A stretch of 64,000 bases of DNA. It comes from Alcaligenaceae bacterium. GTDB lineage: Bacteria > Pseudomonadota > Gammaproteobacteria > Burkholderiales > Burkholderiaceae_B. The notes under the pieces are model-generated. The model saw nothing but the letters and a program-made list of their open reading frames with translations, searched no databases and was not told the origin of the DNA. A program made the translations under genes and the position numbers. Of the stretch, positions 55,395-64,000 are shown piece by piece (position 1 is the first letter of the stretch; each line of letters opens with the position of its first letter). The stretch spans positions 1 to 64,000 of the forward strand of contig JAAYGT010000157.1 in the NCBI GenBank assembly GCA_012727555.1. The letters run 5' to 3'.

Positions 55395-57905
55395 TTGACC
55401 CGGGACGATTCCGCGCCTGATCCGCAAGCTACCCGGATAACGCTATTCCTTGGCAGACGCTCCGGCGTCCTGCTGGTCGAATGTCTTGCTGTTTTGGCCA
55501 TTATTGCCTTTGTTGTTGTGCAATTGGTCGCGGATCGCAACCGGATCAAGTCGGTCATCAGCGAAGAGTCTTCACGCATGCAGGCTGTTGTTGCCGACAG
55601 TACGGGTCAAATGCTGGCATTGCTCGAGCAGGTGCTTGCCGCACTGGCCTCCGATCTGGCCAGGCAGGGTAGTGCAACGGTGCCCGGGCGGTCGTTCGAT
55701 CTTCACACACAGCTCGCGGCCAGTCAGCGGGGCCTTGCTTTTGTCGAGTCACTGTTCGTTCTCGATGCCCAGGGCGCCCTGCTGGCCGATTCCCGGGCTG
55801 TACTTCGCCCGGGCGACAATCAAGGCAGCCATCCGGTTTTTCAGGAGCAGGTGCGTACTGACCGGATCGGTGTGTTTCTGGTGTCCGCTCCGCCGCTTGC
55901 TGCCGGGTCGATCACGCCCGGCCTGCTGTATGCCAGCATCCCGTGGTTCGATCACACGGGGGTGTTCGGTGGCGTGATTGCTGCGGTGTTGTCAACCGAG
56001 GCTTTGTCTTTTTCATTTGAACGTCTCAGGGCGCACCCCGATGACGTCATCGGTCTGGCCCGTGCGGATGGTCAGCTTCTGGTCCGTAATCCCTATCTGA
56101 TCGACGTGCGCGAAGGCGCGCTGCTGGACGCTTACCGGACAGCAGCGCGCAGCGTTGAGTATGTGGGTAGTGCGTATCGCGAGGAGCAGGGGCCGTTCAG
56201 AATCGATCGTCTTGTCAGCTACCGCAAGGTTCGCAACTTTCCAGTGGTGGCTTTTGTCGGCCTGGCACTGGAGCCCCGCTTGCAGCCCTGGGTCAGTCGT
56301 GCCTGGATGCACGCAGCCTGGGGTTTTCTTGCACTGGTGCTGGTGCTGGGATCGGGCCAGCTCTGGCGCTATGGTCTGCGTGCCCGGGAGCGGGAAAATA
56401 CAGCACGGCTTACCCGCATGAATGGCCTGGTTCGAGCCTCATCTGAATTGATCGCCTGTGCCGGGGTGGCTGATGTCATGCAAACGCTGGTCGATCTGGC
56501 ACGGGAACTTGTGCCGTGCCGGCATGCGCGTATCGACATGGACAGCGGCCCAGGGTTGCTTGAGCAAGAGTTTGCGGTGTCCGGTGATCGCGGCTTGCGG
56601 GGCGAAAGCCCGTGTGACGGGCAGGGCCCGTCCATTTCGGCCCGGCTGCTTGATACCCGGGGCAAAGCGATCGGGGCGATTGTCCTCCGGGGGCCTTTGT
56701 CCGGCCGGTTTGTGGTGCATGATCACGCGGTGCTGAACGAACTTGCCCAGGTGGCCAGTCTGGTTATCCAGAAAATCCAGGCGGAAGTGGTCAGCCGTGA
56801 AGCGGGTCGCGAACTGGAGACGGTGCTCAATTCCATGTCGGATGCCGTATGTCACTTTGATCACGACTGGAAGTTCACGTTCGCCAATGCCCACGCGGTC
56901 AAGTTGCTGGCAAAGCCTGCCAATGCGTTGTTGGGGCAGTGTGTCTGGGATGTCGTACCCTCGGTGCGTCATTCGTTCATGCAGGCCCAGTGCCAGTGGG
57001 CCGCCAGAAATTGCAAAGATGTCGATTTTGAATTCTATTCCGAACGCCTGCAGGGGTGGTTCCACTTTCGTGCCTTTCCTGATGCCCACGGCCTGACCCT
57101 GTATTTCCAGGATATCACCGACCACAAAGCGCGTGACGAGCAATTGCGCCAGGCAAACCGCCTCGAGGCCATGGTCAGGTTGGCGGGTAGTGTGGCCCAT
57201 GATTTCAATCATGTGCTGGGCACGATCCACCACTCGGCCGAGCAGCTGACCGGGTGTCTGGAGGGGCAGCCGGTTGTGCGCCAGAAAGCATTTGAGCTGC
57301 TGCACGCCGCCCGGCAGGGTATTCGTCTGGCTCGGCCTTTGCTGGCATTTGCCCGCCGTCAACCCCTGACACCCCAGACCATTGACCCAGGCCGCGTGCT
57401 GTTTGAAAACCTGGCACGTTTCAAAGAGGCTCTGGGCCACACGGCCCATTTGAACATCAGTGTTGTCAATCTCTCCGAACCATGGCTCATTCATGTCGAT
57501 GTGCCCTTGTTCTTCGATGTGATCCAGAGTGTCTGCCTGAATGCGCGTGATGCCATGGGGGAGGGCGGTGAGGTGGTGGTTCGCGTGACGTGCACCACGC
57601 TGCATGCCGGTGACATTGCCTCTCTGGACGCCATTGTGCCGGGCGAGTATGTGCTGATTACCGTCTCCGATTCCGGGGTTGGCATGACGCAAAGTGAGCT
57701 GGAGCGGGTGTTTGATCCCTTCTATACCACCAAGGCCGCGATCGGAGGCAGTGGCCTTGGGTTGAGCATGGTGCACGGGTTTGTCAGGCAGTCCGGCGGG
57801 GCGATCCGTATTTACTCGCAGCCTGGCGAAGGCACCACGGTGCAGATCTATCTGCCCCGTGTGGAATACGATCTTCAGGCTGCCGATTCGCTGGAGCTGG
57901 CATAA
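55395..57905 (+). CDS. orphan membrane sensor histidine kinase (Cache-like, GAF, PAS, kinase)
   Basis: This 836-aa kinase starts at TTG behind AAGGAG. A helix at about 24-46 and another at about 303-325 enclose a periplasmic sensor of about 255 residues resembling a double Cache domain. Then come a GAF-like region (about 345-465), a PAS domain (about 475-580), the phospho-acceptor region LAGSVAHDFNHVLGTI with His602, and the ATPase domain (CLNARDAM, VSDSGVGM, FDPFYTTK, GSGLGLSMVHGF). There is no receiver domain and no response regulator gene nearby. The ligand and partner are unknown. Confidence 0.88.
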   Translation: MTRDDSAPDPQATRITLFLGRRSGVLLVECLAVLAIIAFVVVQLVADRNRIKSVISEESSRMQAVVADSTGQMLALLEQVLAALASDLARQGSATVPGRSFDLHTQLAASQRGLAFVESLFVLDAQGALLADSRAVLRPGDNQGSHPVFQEQVRTDRIGVFLVSAPPLAAGSITPGLLYASIPWFDHTGVFGGVIAAVLSTEALSFSFERLRAHPDDVIGLARADGQLLVRNPYLIDVREGALLDAYRTAARSVEYVGSAYREEQGPFRIDRLVSYRKVRNFPVVAFVGLALEPRLQPWVSRAWMHAAWGFLALVLVLGSGQLWRYGLRARERENTARLTRMNGLVRASSELIACAGVADVMQTLVDLARELVPCRHARIDMDSGPGLLEQEFAVSGDRGLRGESPCDGQGPSISARLLDTRGKAIGAIVLRGPLSGRFVVHDHAVLNELAQVASLVIQKIQAEVVSREAGRELETVLNSMSDAVCHFDHDWKFTFANAHAVKLLAKPANALLGQCVWDVVPSVRHSFMQAQCQWAARNCKDVDFEFYSERLQGWFHFRAFPDAHGLTLYFQDITDHKARDEQLRQANRLEAMVRLAGSVAHDFNHVLGTIHHSAEQLTGCLEGQPVVRQKAFELLHAARQGIRLARPLLAFARRQPLTPQTIDPGRVLFENLARFKEALGHTAHLNISVVNLSEPWLIHVDVPLFFDVIQSVCLNARDAMGEGGEVVVRVTCTTLHAGDIASLDAIVPGEYVLITVSDSGVGMTQSELERVFDPFYTTKAAIGGSGLGLSMVHGFVRQSGGAIRIYSQPGEGTTVQIYLPRVEYDLQAADSLELA

Positions 57906-57917
57906 GCTGGTCTGGCT

Positions 57918-58658
57918 TCAGCCCACCAGTGGGCGTGCCAGCATACGTACCGGTGCGCCGTCGCCTTGCGTGATGTTCAGTGCATTGCACATCACTTCCA
58001 CGCGTTGCCCGTTCAACGAATCCAGATGGGTCAGGTGTTCAACAATCAGAATTCCGTTGGCCAGCAGTGCTCGGTGAATCGGGTAGTTGAAACCTGGCGC
58101 GCGTTGTGAAACCGGCGCATCGGGCGTCGGGAAATCGACACCCAGCAGTTTCACGCCCTGGTCAAGCAACCATTGGGCACTGGCCTGGCTCAGGTACGGA
58201 TGGTCTTCGTAGCCGGGTGTTCCCACGCTTTTGTGCAGGCCGGTATTCAGAATCAACATCTCGCCCGGAGCGAGATGTGTTTTCGCACCTTCCAGGTGAA
58301 CGGGTTCAATCAATGCATGACCACCGGTGTCAACGGGCCAGACCAGCCCTGTTCCTGATAGTCGGGATAATGGAATTTCATCCAGCCCGGGCGCATCGTT
58401 GAACAAATGCCGTGGGGAGTCGATGTGGGTGCCCGTATGAACCACCAGCGTGAGTCGGGTCGCGTTGATCAGGTGTTCTGGAATTTGTCTGATCTTTTCG
58501 AGCGTCGGCGCGGGAAAGAAAGGCACCCGCGGTGTCTGGCTGTCCAGCCGGTGCGACAGGTCGATCCAGGGGCCTGCCGCTGCCGTTGTGACCGGACTGC
58601 CGGCAGGCACGTTCCAGCCCAGCCAGCCTTTTGCGTTTGAGGGGGTGCAGTCGCACAT
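57918..58658 (-). CDS. cyclase-family metal hydrolase (kynurenine formamidase-like)
   Basis: This 246-aa protein has the cyclase-family metal motif HTGTHIDSPRH, preceded by WIDLSHRLDSQTPRVPFFP and followed by VDFPTPDAPVS. Such enzymes hydrolyse N-formylkynurenine or other cyclic and formyl amides; kynureninase genes are not nearby, so the specific substrate is open. GGAG precedes the ATG. It follows the MmgE/PrpD gene by 15 bp and is probably cotranscribed. Confidence 0.85.
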   Translation of the reverse strand: MCDCTPSNAKGWLGWNVPAGSPVTTAAAGPWIDLSHRLDSQTPRVPFFPAPTLEKIRQIPEHLINATRLTLVVHTGTHIDSPRHLFNDAPGLDEIPLSRLSGTGLVWPVDTGGHALIEPVHLEGAKTHLAPGEMLILNTGLHKSVGTPGYEDHPYLSQASAQWLLDQGVKLLGVDFPTPDAPVSQRAPGFNYPIHRALLANGILIVEHLTHLDSLNGQRVEVMCNALNITQGDGAPVRMLARPLVG

Positions 58659-58673
58659 GATCTTGTTGCTCCT

Positions 58674-60032
58674 TCAGTGTCCGAGCAAACGGGTCAGGTC
58701 GTTCGTGGTGTGGTTTTCGAGGGAAAGTACCGTGGCGATGATCTGCTCGGATCGTTGTCCGGGCATGACGCCTTGCACATTGGCTCTGAATTTCTGGATC
58801 AGTTCATCACGACTGAGCGGGTTGTTGGGGTCTCCTTTCGGGTACAGGAAGAGTGCTTCGTGGCGTGTGCCATCGTTCAGCGTAACGACGACCCGGGCAG
58901 GGAATTTTTCGGGGTACAGCGGAGACAGTTCCGGGTCAACCGAGACCTCGGTCTTGTCGAGCACGCGTCTGATTTCCGGGGCGTTGAACCGTTCCGGGCG
59001 GAATTGGTCCTGGCCGATCGTGCCATCGACGAGGGCGGCGGCAACGCAGTAGGGTACCGACAGCCTGGCTGCCATGGTGGTTGTGACGTCTTTGCTGGAA
59101 AAGTGCGACTTCACGGTGGCATAGGTTTCAATTGCAACCGAGGCAATGGTGTCCGGATCGATGGTGTGCCCGGCCAGAATCGACAGTGTGGCGCCGATGG
59201 GGGAATGACTCGCCAGAATGGACGGGTACGGCTTGAACCCGTTGTTCAGGATTTCCCAGTGCACGCCCAGGCCGGCTGTAAGGGCTTCAGGTTTGGGGTC
59301 GGTACTGAAGGCCGCCAGGTAACCTTTGGGATGTCCCAGGATATCGGGTGGGCTGCTGGCACCCAGACGGGCGAGCAAGGCAGACAACACGCCATTCATG
59401 CCCGATTTTCCGGGATGCAGGCTTTTTGTATCGTCGCCCGACTCAAAAAACGTATTCAGGCCGGCCGCTTGTGTGCCGGCATGGCCCAATGCGGTGAGGG
59501 TCAGGTCGGCATCCAGGCTATACGCTTTTGCTGCAGCGGCGGCGGCCCCGAACGTGCCGTTCGTGGCTGTGGAGTGCCAGAAACGGTAATGGGTTGGCAT
59601 GACGGCCATACCGATCCGGCTCGTGATTTCATAGCCGGCAACCAAGGCTTCGATCAATCGTTTGCCATCAAGCTGTTCTGCTTCTGAAACGGCCAGGGCC
59701 GCCGGTACGATGACCGAGCCCACGTGAATCAGTGCACGTTTGTGGGTGTCATCGTTGTCGGCTGCATTTATAAGCATGCCGTTGGCCAGTGCGGCAAGCG
59801 CAGGGTGTGCCTTGCGGCCACCGATCAGGGTGGACAGTTCCGTACTGCCGAATTGTGTGGCCAGGTCAAGCGCAATACGGGCTTTGCGCGGGTCTTCCTT
59901 GTGGGCACCGATGGCACAGCCCAAGGCGTCCAGCAGTACATATTTTGCCTGTTCGATGACTTCAGGCGGTAGTTGCTGGTACGCAATGTGCGCTGCGAAA
60001 TCGGCCAGTTGGCGTGTGAGCGTATCCGTCAT
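58674..60032 (-). CDS. MmgE/PrpD-family dehydratase-like protein
   Basis: This 452-aa protein has the all-helical N-terminal domain (QAKYVLLDALGCAIGAHK, INAADNDDTHKRALIHVGS, VAGYEITSRIG) and the C-terminal alpha/beta part (FKPYPSILASHSPIGA). The family includes 2-methylcitrate dehydratase and cis-aconitate decarboxylase, with many members of unknown substrate. The start at 60032 drops ten residues of the longer frame. It is downstream of a branched-chain-type binding protein gene and upstream of the cyclase, which suggests a catabolic cluster. Confidence 0.88.
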   Translation of the reverse strand: MTDTLTRQLADFAAHIAYQQLPPEVIEQAKYVLLDALGCAIGAHKEDPRKARIALDLATQFGSTELSTLIGGRKAHPALAALANGMLINAADNDDTHKRALIHVGSVIVPAALAVSEAEQLDGKRLIEALVAGYEITSRIGMAVMPTHYRFWHSTATNGTFGAAAAAAKAYSLDADLTLTALGHAGTQAAGLNTFFESGDDTKSLHPGKSGMNGVLSALLARLGASSPPDILGHPKGYLAAFSTDPKPEALTAGLGVHWEILNNGFKPYPSILASHSPIGATLSILAGHTIDPDTIASVAIETYATVKSHFSSKDVTTTMAARLSVPYCVAAALVDGTIGQDQFRPERFNAPEIRRVLDKTEVSVDPELSPLYPEKFPARVVVTLNDGTRHEALFLYPKGDPNNPLSRDELIQKFRANVQGVMPGQRSEQIIATVLSLENHTTNDLTRLLGH

Positions 60033-60061
60033 GGTGGTGTTGTTCGTTCCGTTGATGTGCA

Positions 60062-60101
60062 ACGGCCGCCACGGCCCGGATGAGCATCATGTGGCGGCCG
60101 T
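60062..60101 (-). terminator. hairpin between the binding-protein and MmgE/PrpD genes
   Basis: ACGGCCGCCAC (60062-60072) pairs perfectly with GTGGCGGCCGT (60091-60101) with an 18-nt loop. There is no T run. It probably reduces read-through or stabilises the 3' end of the abundant binding-protein transcript. Confidence 0.5.
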
Positions 60102-60124
60102 CATTCAGGGGCGCGTGCGCAGGA

Positions 60125-61339
60125 TCAGGACTTCTTCACAAGCGGGCACTGGCTTTCGGACAGCGGGCGGTAGGCTTCGCTGGCCGGAATCACGGCCTTG
60201 ATCTTCAGCAGGTCCCATTCACCCTTGGATTCTGCGGGTGTCTTGGCTTCGGCCAGCAGCATGTCGTAGACCATGCGGCCGTCGGCACGGATGACGCCAT
60301 TTTTCGTATAGAAATCGTTCACTGGCGTTTCCTTCATTTTGGCAGACACGGCAGCGGCATCATCCTTGCCAACCGCTTTGACCGCGTTCAGGTAGTGCAT
60401 GGTGGCGGAATACATACCCGCTTGCACCATGGACGGCATGCCTTTGTGACGTTCGTAGAAACGTTTGGCAAAAGCACGTGTCTGGTCGTCGCGATCCCAG
60501 TAAAAGCCCGTGGTGAACTGCAGCCCTTGTGCGGCTTGCAGCCCCATGCCTTTGACATCGTGCAGGAACACCAGCAGGGTTGCCAGTTGCTGGCCACCTT
60601 GGGTAATGCCGAATTCGGAGGCTTGCCGCACCGAGGTCTGGGTGTCTTTGCCGGCGTTGGCCAGACCGATCACTTTCGCACCTGAGCTTTGTGCCTGCAG
60701 CAGGTACGACGAGAAGTCGGCGCTGTTCAGCGGAGCGCGTACATTGCCCAGGATTTTGCCGCCATTCTTTTCAACAACCGTGCTGGTGTCTTTTTCCAGT
60801 GAGTGCCCGAACGCGTAGTCGGCCGTGATGAAGAACCAGGAGCTGCCACCGCCCTTGGTGACGGCTGCACCTGTACCGTGTGCCAGAGCATAGGTGTCGT
60901 ACACATAGTGAATACCGTACGGTGAGCACTGGTCGTTGGTCAGCGAGGACGTGGCGGAGCCGGCAAAAATGGTGATTTTTTCTTTTTCCTTGCCCAGTTT
61001 CTGCAGAGCCAGGGCGGATGCCGAGTCCGTTGACTCGATGATCATGCTGACTTTGTCACGGTCGTACCATTCGCGTGCACGGGCTGCAGTGATGTCCAGT
61101 TTGTTCTGATAGTCGGCGGACACGACTTCGATCTTGCGACCGAGCACTTCGCCACCAAAATCTTCCACCGCCATTTTCACGGCCGTGACGCCACCGGGGC
61201 CGCCGTGTGCGGAATAAACACCGCTCATGTCGACGATGGCGCCGATACGGAAAGGTTCGTTGGCCTGGGCCTGGGCGGCAGCCGCCATGAAAAGGCCGGC
61301 AAAAAGGATTTGCGTGGTACGACGGATGGAGTACTTCAT
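60125..61339 (-). CDS. branched-chain-type ABC transporter substrate-binding protein
   Basis: This 404-aa periplasmic binding protein of family 6 (LivJ type) has a signal peptide ending near AQAQA (residue 26) and a mature start EPFRIGAIVDMSGVYS. Later segments include SSWFFITADYAFGHSLEKDT and KVIGLANAGKDTQTSV. CAGGAG lies close upstream of the ATG. No permease or ATPase genes are adjacent, so it is an orphan receptor in this window. Its ligand may be an acid or amide handled by the following MmgE/PrpD and cyclase enzymes. Confidence 0.9.
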   Translation of the reverse strand: MKYSIRRTTQILFAGLFMAAAAQAQANEPFRIGAIVDMSGVYSAHGGPGGVTAVKMAVEDFGGEVLGRKIEVVSADYQNKLDITAARAREWYDRDKVSMIIESTDSASALALQKLGKEKEKITIFAGSATSSLTNDQCSPYGIHYVYDTYALAHGTGAAVTKGGGSSWFFITADYAFGHSLEKDTSTVVEKNGGKILGNVRAPLNSADFSSYLLQAQSSGAKVIGLANAGKDTQTSVRQASEFGITQGGQQLATLLVFLHDVKGMGLQAAQGLQFTTGFYWDRDDQTRAFAKRFYERHKGMPSMVQAGMYSATMHYLNAVKAVGKDDAAAVSAKMKETPVNDFYTKNGVIRADGRMVYDMLLAEAKTPAESKGEWDLLKIKAVIPASEAYRPLSESQCPLVKKS

Positions 61340-61385
61340 TGTCTGCTCCTGATTGTGTCTGGTTTTTCGTAGTTGGCGTTATTAC

Positions 61386-61411
61386 GAGTCAGTGGCGTGT
61401 CGTTCTGACTC
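61386..61411. promoter_or_regulatory. inverted repeat upstream of the binding-protein gene
   Basis: GAGTCAG (61386-61392) and CTGACTC (61405-61411) form a 7-bp inverted repeat with 12-bp spacing, 47 bp before the gene start. It may be an operator. The rest of the 280-bp gap holds a hairpin and no gene. Confidence 0.4.
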
Positions 61412-61577
61412 AGTGCGAGGATATGCAGCCCTTCCAAAGCAAGTTTCATGCCACTTTTTTTGGTTTTGACAGGGTGGTGGTCAATCATGCTGCGTTCAGT
61501 GCACATGAGGTTGTGGGCACGCATCGTGTGTTCATTTAAACTACATTTGTGTTGACGTGTGGCGTTTGTGACTACAT

Positions 61578-61604
61578 CTTGAACGACACAATGCGTCGTT
61601 CAAG
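61578..61604 (-). terminator. 10-bp perfect hairpin after the quinone oxidoreductase gene
   Basis: CTTGAACGAC (61578-61587) pairs with GTCGTTCAAG (61595-61604) around a 7-nt loop, 16 bp past the stop codon on the minus strand. It lacks a U run on that strand. Confidence 0.45.
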
Positions 61605-61619
61605 GGTTTGTGCCACTGA

Positions 61620-62609
61620 TTAATCCATCGCCAGCACATACTTCCCGCTGGCTTTACCGGCAGCCAGTGTGTTCAGCGGTTCTGCAAACGCTTCCAGTTC
61701 GAACACCTGGGCTACGTCGGGCCGAATGGCGCCCTGGGCATGCAGTTTGAACAGGTGTTCCTGCGCTGCACGCACTTTTTCGGGTTGGCGTTCGCGGTAG
61801 TCGCTCCATTGCAGACCGCATACAGCAATGTTTTTCACCAGCAGGTAATTGGCCTTGATGCTGGGTATTTTCCCGGCGGCAAAGCCGATCACCACCACAC
61901 GCCCGCACCAGGCAACCGCGCGCAACGAGGCTTCAAACACGGCATCGCCCAGCGGGTCCAGTACAACGTCGGCACCATGCCCGTTGGTGCAGGCCAGCAC
62001 CTGATCCCGCAGGCTGTCGCGCAGGTTGTCGGCGGCAAGATCAATAATGTGGTCCGCACCGTGGCGGCGCGCAATCGCAGCCTGTTCGGGCGTATTGACC
62101 CCGGCCAGGGCAATGCCTCCCAGCCCTTTCACCAACTGGATCGCGGCGCCACCCACGCCACCGGCTGCGCCGTTCACCAGAACGATTTCACCGGGTTTGA
62201 ACTGGCCACGTTCCATCAGGGCAAAGTAGGCGGTCTGGTACACCAGGCCCATGGCGGCCGCGTCCTTGTCGCTCATGGTGTCGGGCAGTTTGTGGCAGTT
62301 GTCGGCCAGGGTGGCCGTGCAGCTGGCAAACGCACCGTATTCCATCTGGGCCACAACGCGGTCACCGGGCTTGAAGCCGGTGACATTGCGCCCGATGGCA
62401 CGAATCGTGCCGGCTGCGTCTTTGCCGGGAACGAACGGACGCTCGGGAAGGATCTGGTACTTGCCGGTCACCACCAGCGTGTCGGGGAAGTTCACCCCGG
62501 CATGGGTGATGTCGATCAGCACGTCGTTGTCGCCACAGACCGGATCGGGCAGGGTTTCCACCTGCAGGGTGTCCGGTGGGCCGAACTCGTGAATCACAAC
62601 AGCTTTCAT
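61620..62609 (-). CDS. NADPH:quinone oxidoreductase-family protein
   Basis: This 329-aa medium-chain dehydrogenase without catalytic zinc ligands has the quinone oxidoreductase pattern: [31 protein letters not shown], the cofactor motif [20 protein letters not shown] and a C-terminal [14 protein letters not shown]. Members reduce quinones or enoyl thioesters with NADPH. AAGGAG precedes the ATG. It lies 31 bp after the CaiB/BaiF gene and probably shares an acyl-CoA-related operon. Confidence 0.9.
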   Translation of the reverse strand: MKAVVIHEFGPPDTLQVETLPDPVCGDNDVLIDITHAGVNFPDTLVVTGKYQILPERPFVPGKDAAGTIRAIGRNVTGFKPGDRVVAQMEYGAFASCTATLADNCHKLPDTMSDKDAAAMGLVYQTAYFALMERGQFKPGEIVLVNGAAGGVGGAAIQLVKGLGGIALAGVNTPEQAAIARRHGADHIIDLAADNLRDSLRDQVLACTNGHGADVVLDPLGDAVFEASLRAVAWCGRVVVIGFAAGKIPSIKANYLLVKNIAVCGLQWSDYRERQPEKVRAAQEHLFKLHAQGAIRPDVAQVFELEAFAEPLNTLAAGKASGKYVLAMD

Positions 62610-62640
62610 AACGTTTTGTCTCCTTGAAACGGGTCGCGCC

Positions 62641-63753
62641 TCAACCCAGAATGGCCTGGGTATGTTCCCCCAGGGCCGGGGTTCGTTGATCGGTTTCGGG
62701 GGCCCTGAAGGCGGGGCTGATCGGCATGGGCAGGGCGGGCATGCGCGTGCCGCCGGCTTCCGTCACGGTGCGGTCGAACAGACCCCGCTCCACAAAGTGG
62801 GGGTCGCGTACGGCTTCTTGCAGGCTGACCACACGCACGGTGCAGACATCCTGGTTTTCAAAGCGTTTCAGCCAGTGTGCAACCGGATGACGGGCAATGA
62901 GGCCGGCAACGGTGGATCGTATGACTGCGTCATCTGTTTCCTGCAGCAGTTCAGGGGCATCGAGCAGCGTCAGGAAGTTGGACCAGAACTTGTCTTCCAG
63001 CGGCGCGGCGGCCAGGTACTGGTCGTCTTGAGTACGGTAGATGGCATAACGCGGTGTGCCGCCCGTGACCAGATCCGATCCGGGCGTTGGCCATTGCTTT
63101 GCCGCCCAGCCATTGCCCAGCCCCCAGTACATCAGGGTGAACAGGTTGTCGGTCATGGAAATGTCCAGGTGCTGACCTTTGCCGCCGTTCAGGTCACGCT
63201 GGCGCAGGGCCAGCAGAATGTTCACCATCGCCGGATACGTGCCGCCCGCCAGGTCACCGGTCAGGGTGGGGGGCAGGGTGGGGGCACCGGACGCATCGCA
63301 GGTCAGGGCCAGCATGCCGGTTTCCGCCTGGAAGTTCAGGTCGTGTGCGGCGGTCAGGGCCTTGGGGCCTGTCTGGCCGTAGGCGGTGATCGAGCAGTAG
63401 ATCAGGCCCGGATTCACGGCACTCAGGCTGGCGTAGTCGAGCCCCAGGCGTTGCATCACTCCCGGACGGAACTGTTCGACCAGCACATCGGCTTCACGTA
63501 CAAGATCCAGTATCTTCTGCCTGGCCGTGTCCGATTTCAGATCAACACACACCGATTTCTTGCCCCGGTTCAGCAGGGCAAAATTCACGCTGTCCACATC
63601 CAGCTTCGGTTCGTAGGTGCGCATTTCATCGCCGGCGCCGGGACGCTCCAGTTTGATGACGTCGGCACCGGCTTCGGCCAGCATCAGCGTGCACAAGGGG
63701 CCGGGCAACAGGGTGCTGAAATCCAGCACTTTCACGCCATGCAGCGGCTGCAT
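62641..63753 (-). CDS. CaiB/BaiF-family CoA transferase or acyl-CoA racemase
   Basis: This 370-aa class III CoA transferase-fold protein has the start [53 protein letters not shown] and the catalytic-Asp region [14 protein letters not shown]. It is closest in pattern to alpha-methylacyl-CoA racemase/CoA transferase members. Its ATG overlaps the stop of the preceding 3-hydroxyacyl-CoA dehydrogenase gene by one base, so it is coupled to it. Confidence 0.88.
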   Translation of the reverse strand: MQPLHGVKVLDFSTLLPGPLCTLMLAEAGADVIKLERPGAGDEMRTYEPKLDVDSVNFALLNRGKKSVCVDLKSDTARQKILDLVREADVLVEQFRPGVMQRLGLDYASLSAVNPGLIYCSITAYGQTGPKALTAAHDLNFQAETGMLALTCDASGAPTLPPTLTGDLAGGTYPAMVNILLALRQRDLNGGKGQHLDISMTDNLFTLMYWGLGNGWAAKQWPTPGSDLVTGGTPRYAIYRTQDDQYLAAAPLEDKFWSNFLTLLDAPELLQETDDAVIRSTVAGLIARHPVAHWLKRFENQDVCTVRVVSLQEAVRDPHFVERGLFDRTVTEAGGTRMPALPMPISPAFRAPETDQRTPALGEHTQAILG

Positions 63754-64000
63754 TACTGGCCCTCCTGGCGGCGGGCCCAGGCCACCTGGGCGCGGCGTGC
63801 AGGTGCATAGGGTTCCTGGCCCAGGGCTTCGTACAGTGCCTTGGAAACGCGGTAGTGGTGATGCAGGCCGGAACGGTTCAGCAGCGTGATCGGGCCCTCG
63901 GGGTAGCCCAGGCCCAGACACAGAGTTTTGTCCATGTCATCGGCGGTGGCCAGTTGTTCGTCAAGGCGACGCAGCGCGGCGTTGTAGTAGGGGCGGATCA
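63753..64000 (-). CDS. 3-hydroxyacyl-CoA dehydrogenase, C-terminal end (cut by window)
   Basis: The frame is open to the end of the window and gives about 82 C-terminal residues. The segment DMDKTLCLGLGYPEGPI matches the C-terminal dimerisation domain of 3-hydroxyacyl-CoA dehydrogenases, as does the RPYYNAALRRLDEQL stretch before it. The NAD-binding domain lies outside the window. It is the upstream partner of the CoA-transferase gene, supporting an acyl-CoA degradation operon. Confidence 0.75.
   Translation of the reverse strand, partial: IRPYYNAALRRLDEQLATADDMDKTLCLGLGYPEGPITLLNRSGLHHHYRVSKALYEALGQEPYAPARRAQVAWARRQEGQ

Overview
The window looks like a chromosomal segment of a betaproteobacterium, most likely Burkholderiales of the Alcaligenaceae type. 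This is inferred from gene order (dusB-fis-purH-ruvC-ruvA; miaB-phoH-ybeY-corC-lnt), moderately high GC and a phasin for polyhydroxybutyrate granules. It is mostly core chromosome: I see no prophage, no integrase or transposase, no CRISPR array and no rRNA. Coding density is high and nearly all genes look intact; the first and last genes are cut by the window edges.

Layout. 1-2.9 kb: 3' end of gabD, a MaoC-type hydratase, a YefM-YoeB toxin-antitoxin pair and a PLP ammonia-lyase. 3.1-3.3 kb: first copy (A) of an interspersed palindromic repeat. 3.3-8.8 kb (minus): dusB-fis-purH-ruvC-ruvA, and ubiH. 8.9-12.1 kb (plus): a long leader, a small MgtC-C-terminal-like protein, a CtaG-like membrane protein and a BepA-like metalloprotease. 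12.2 kb: repeat copy B. 12.4-21 kb: a YheT esterase, small proteins, AzlCD, RhlE, thioredoxin-like and CysZ-like proteins, a CinA-like protein, an IclR regulator and a phasin. 21-24.2 kb (minus): molybdenum-cofactor operon moaC-moaD-moaE-moaB-moeA. 24.3-26.5 kb: peroxiredoxin and an MFS permease, then repeat copy C. 26.6-36.7 kb: transporters, a degenerate isochorismatase-fold protein, an SDR, and a MocR/amino-acid ABC transporter/aminotransferase group. 36.8-37.2 kb: tRNA-Asp, tRNA-Glu, tRNA-Ala. 37.2-42.7 kb (minus): miaB-phoH-ybeY-corC-lnt. 42.9-48 kb (minus): ttrBCA tetrathionate reductase, divergent from a SLC13-type permease. 50-55.3 kb: HlyD/RbbA/YhhJ-type exporter. 55.4-57.9 kb: orphan sensor kinase. 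57.9-64 kb (minus): catabolic genes (cyclase, MmgE/PrpD, branched-chain-type binding protein, quinone oxidoreductase, CaiB/BaiF CoA transferase, 3-hydroxyacyl-CoA dehydrogenase end).

How the parts connect. The Moco operon would supply cofactor for the molybdoenzyme TtrA 20 kb away. The MocR regulator, the divergent ABC transporter and the class III aminotransferase look like one uptake-and-transamination unit. The phasin promoter carries TGC-N3-GCA elements of the kind bound by the polyhydroxyalkanoate regulator PhaR, although phaR is not in the window.

Most interesting observations. (1) A three-copy palindromic repeat family whose copies are nested internal deletions (216, 138 and 79 bp). 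All copies sit between convergent genes, and the two arms within a copy match each other better than they match other copies. (2) Two palindromes spaced 22 bp apart between ttrBCA and the SLC13 permease. (3) An isochorismatase-fold protein in which all three catalytic residues are replaced. (4) A repeated terminator arm after gabD that could form alternative structures. (5) Two candidate tiny ORFs associated with hairpins.
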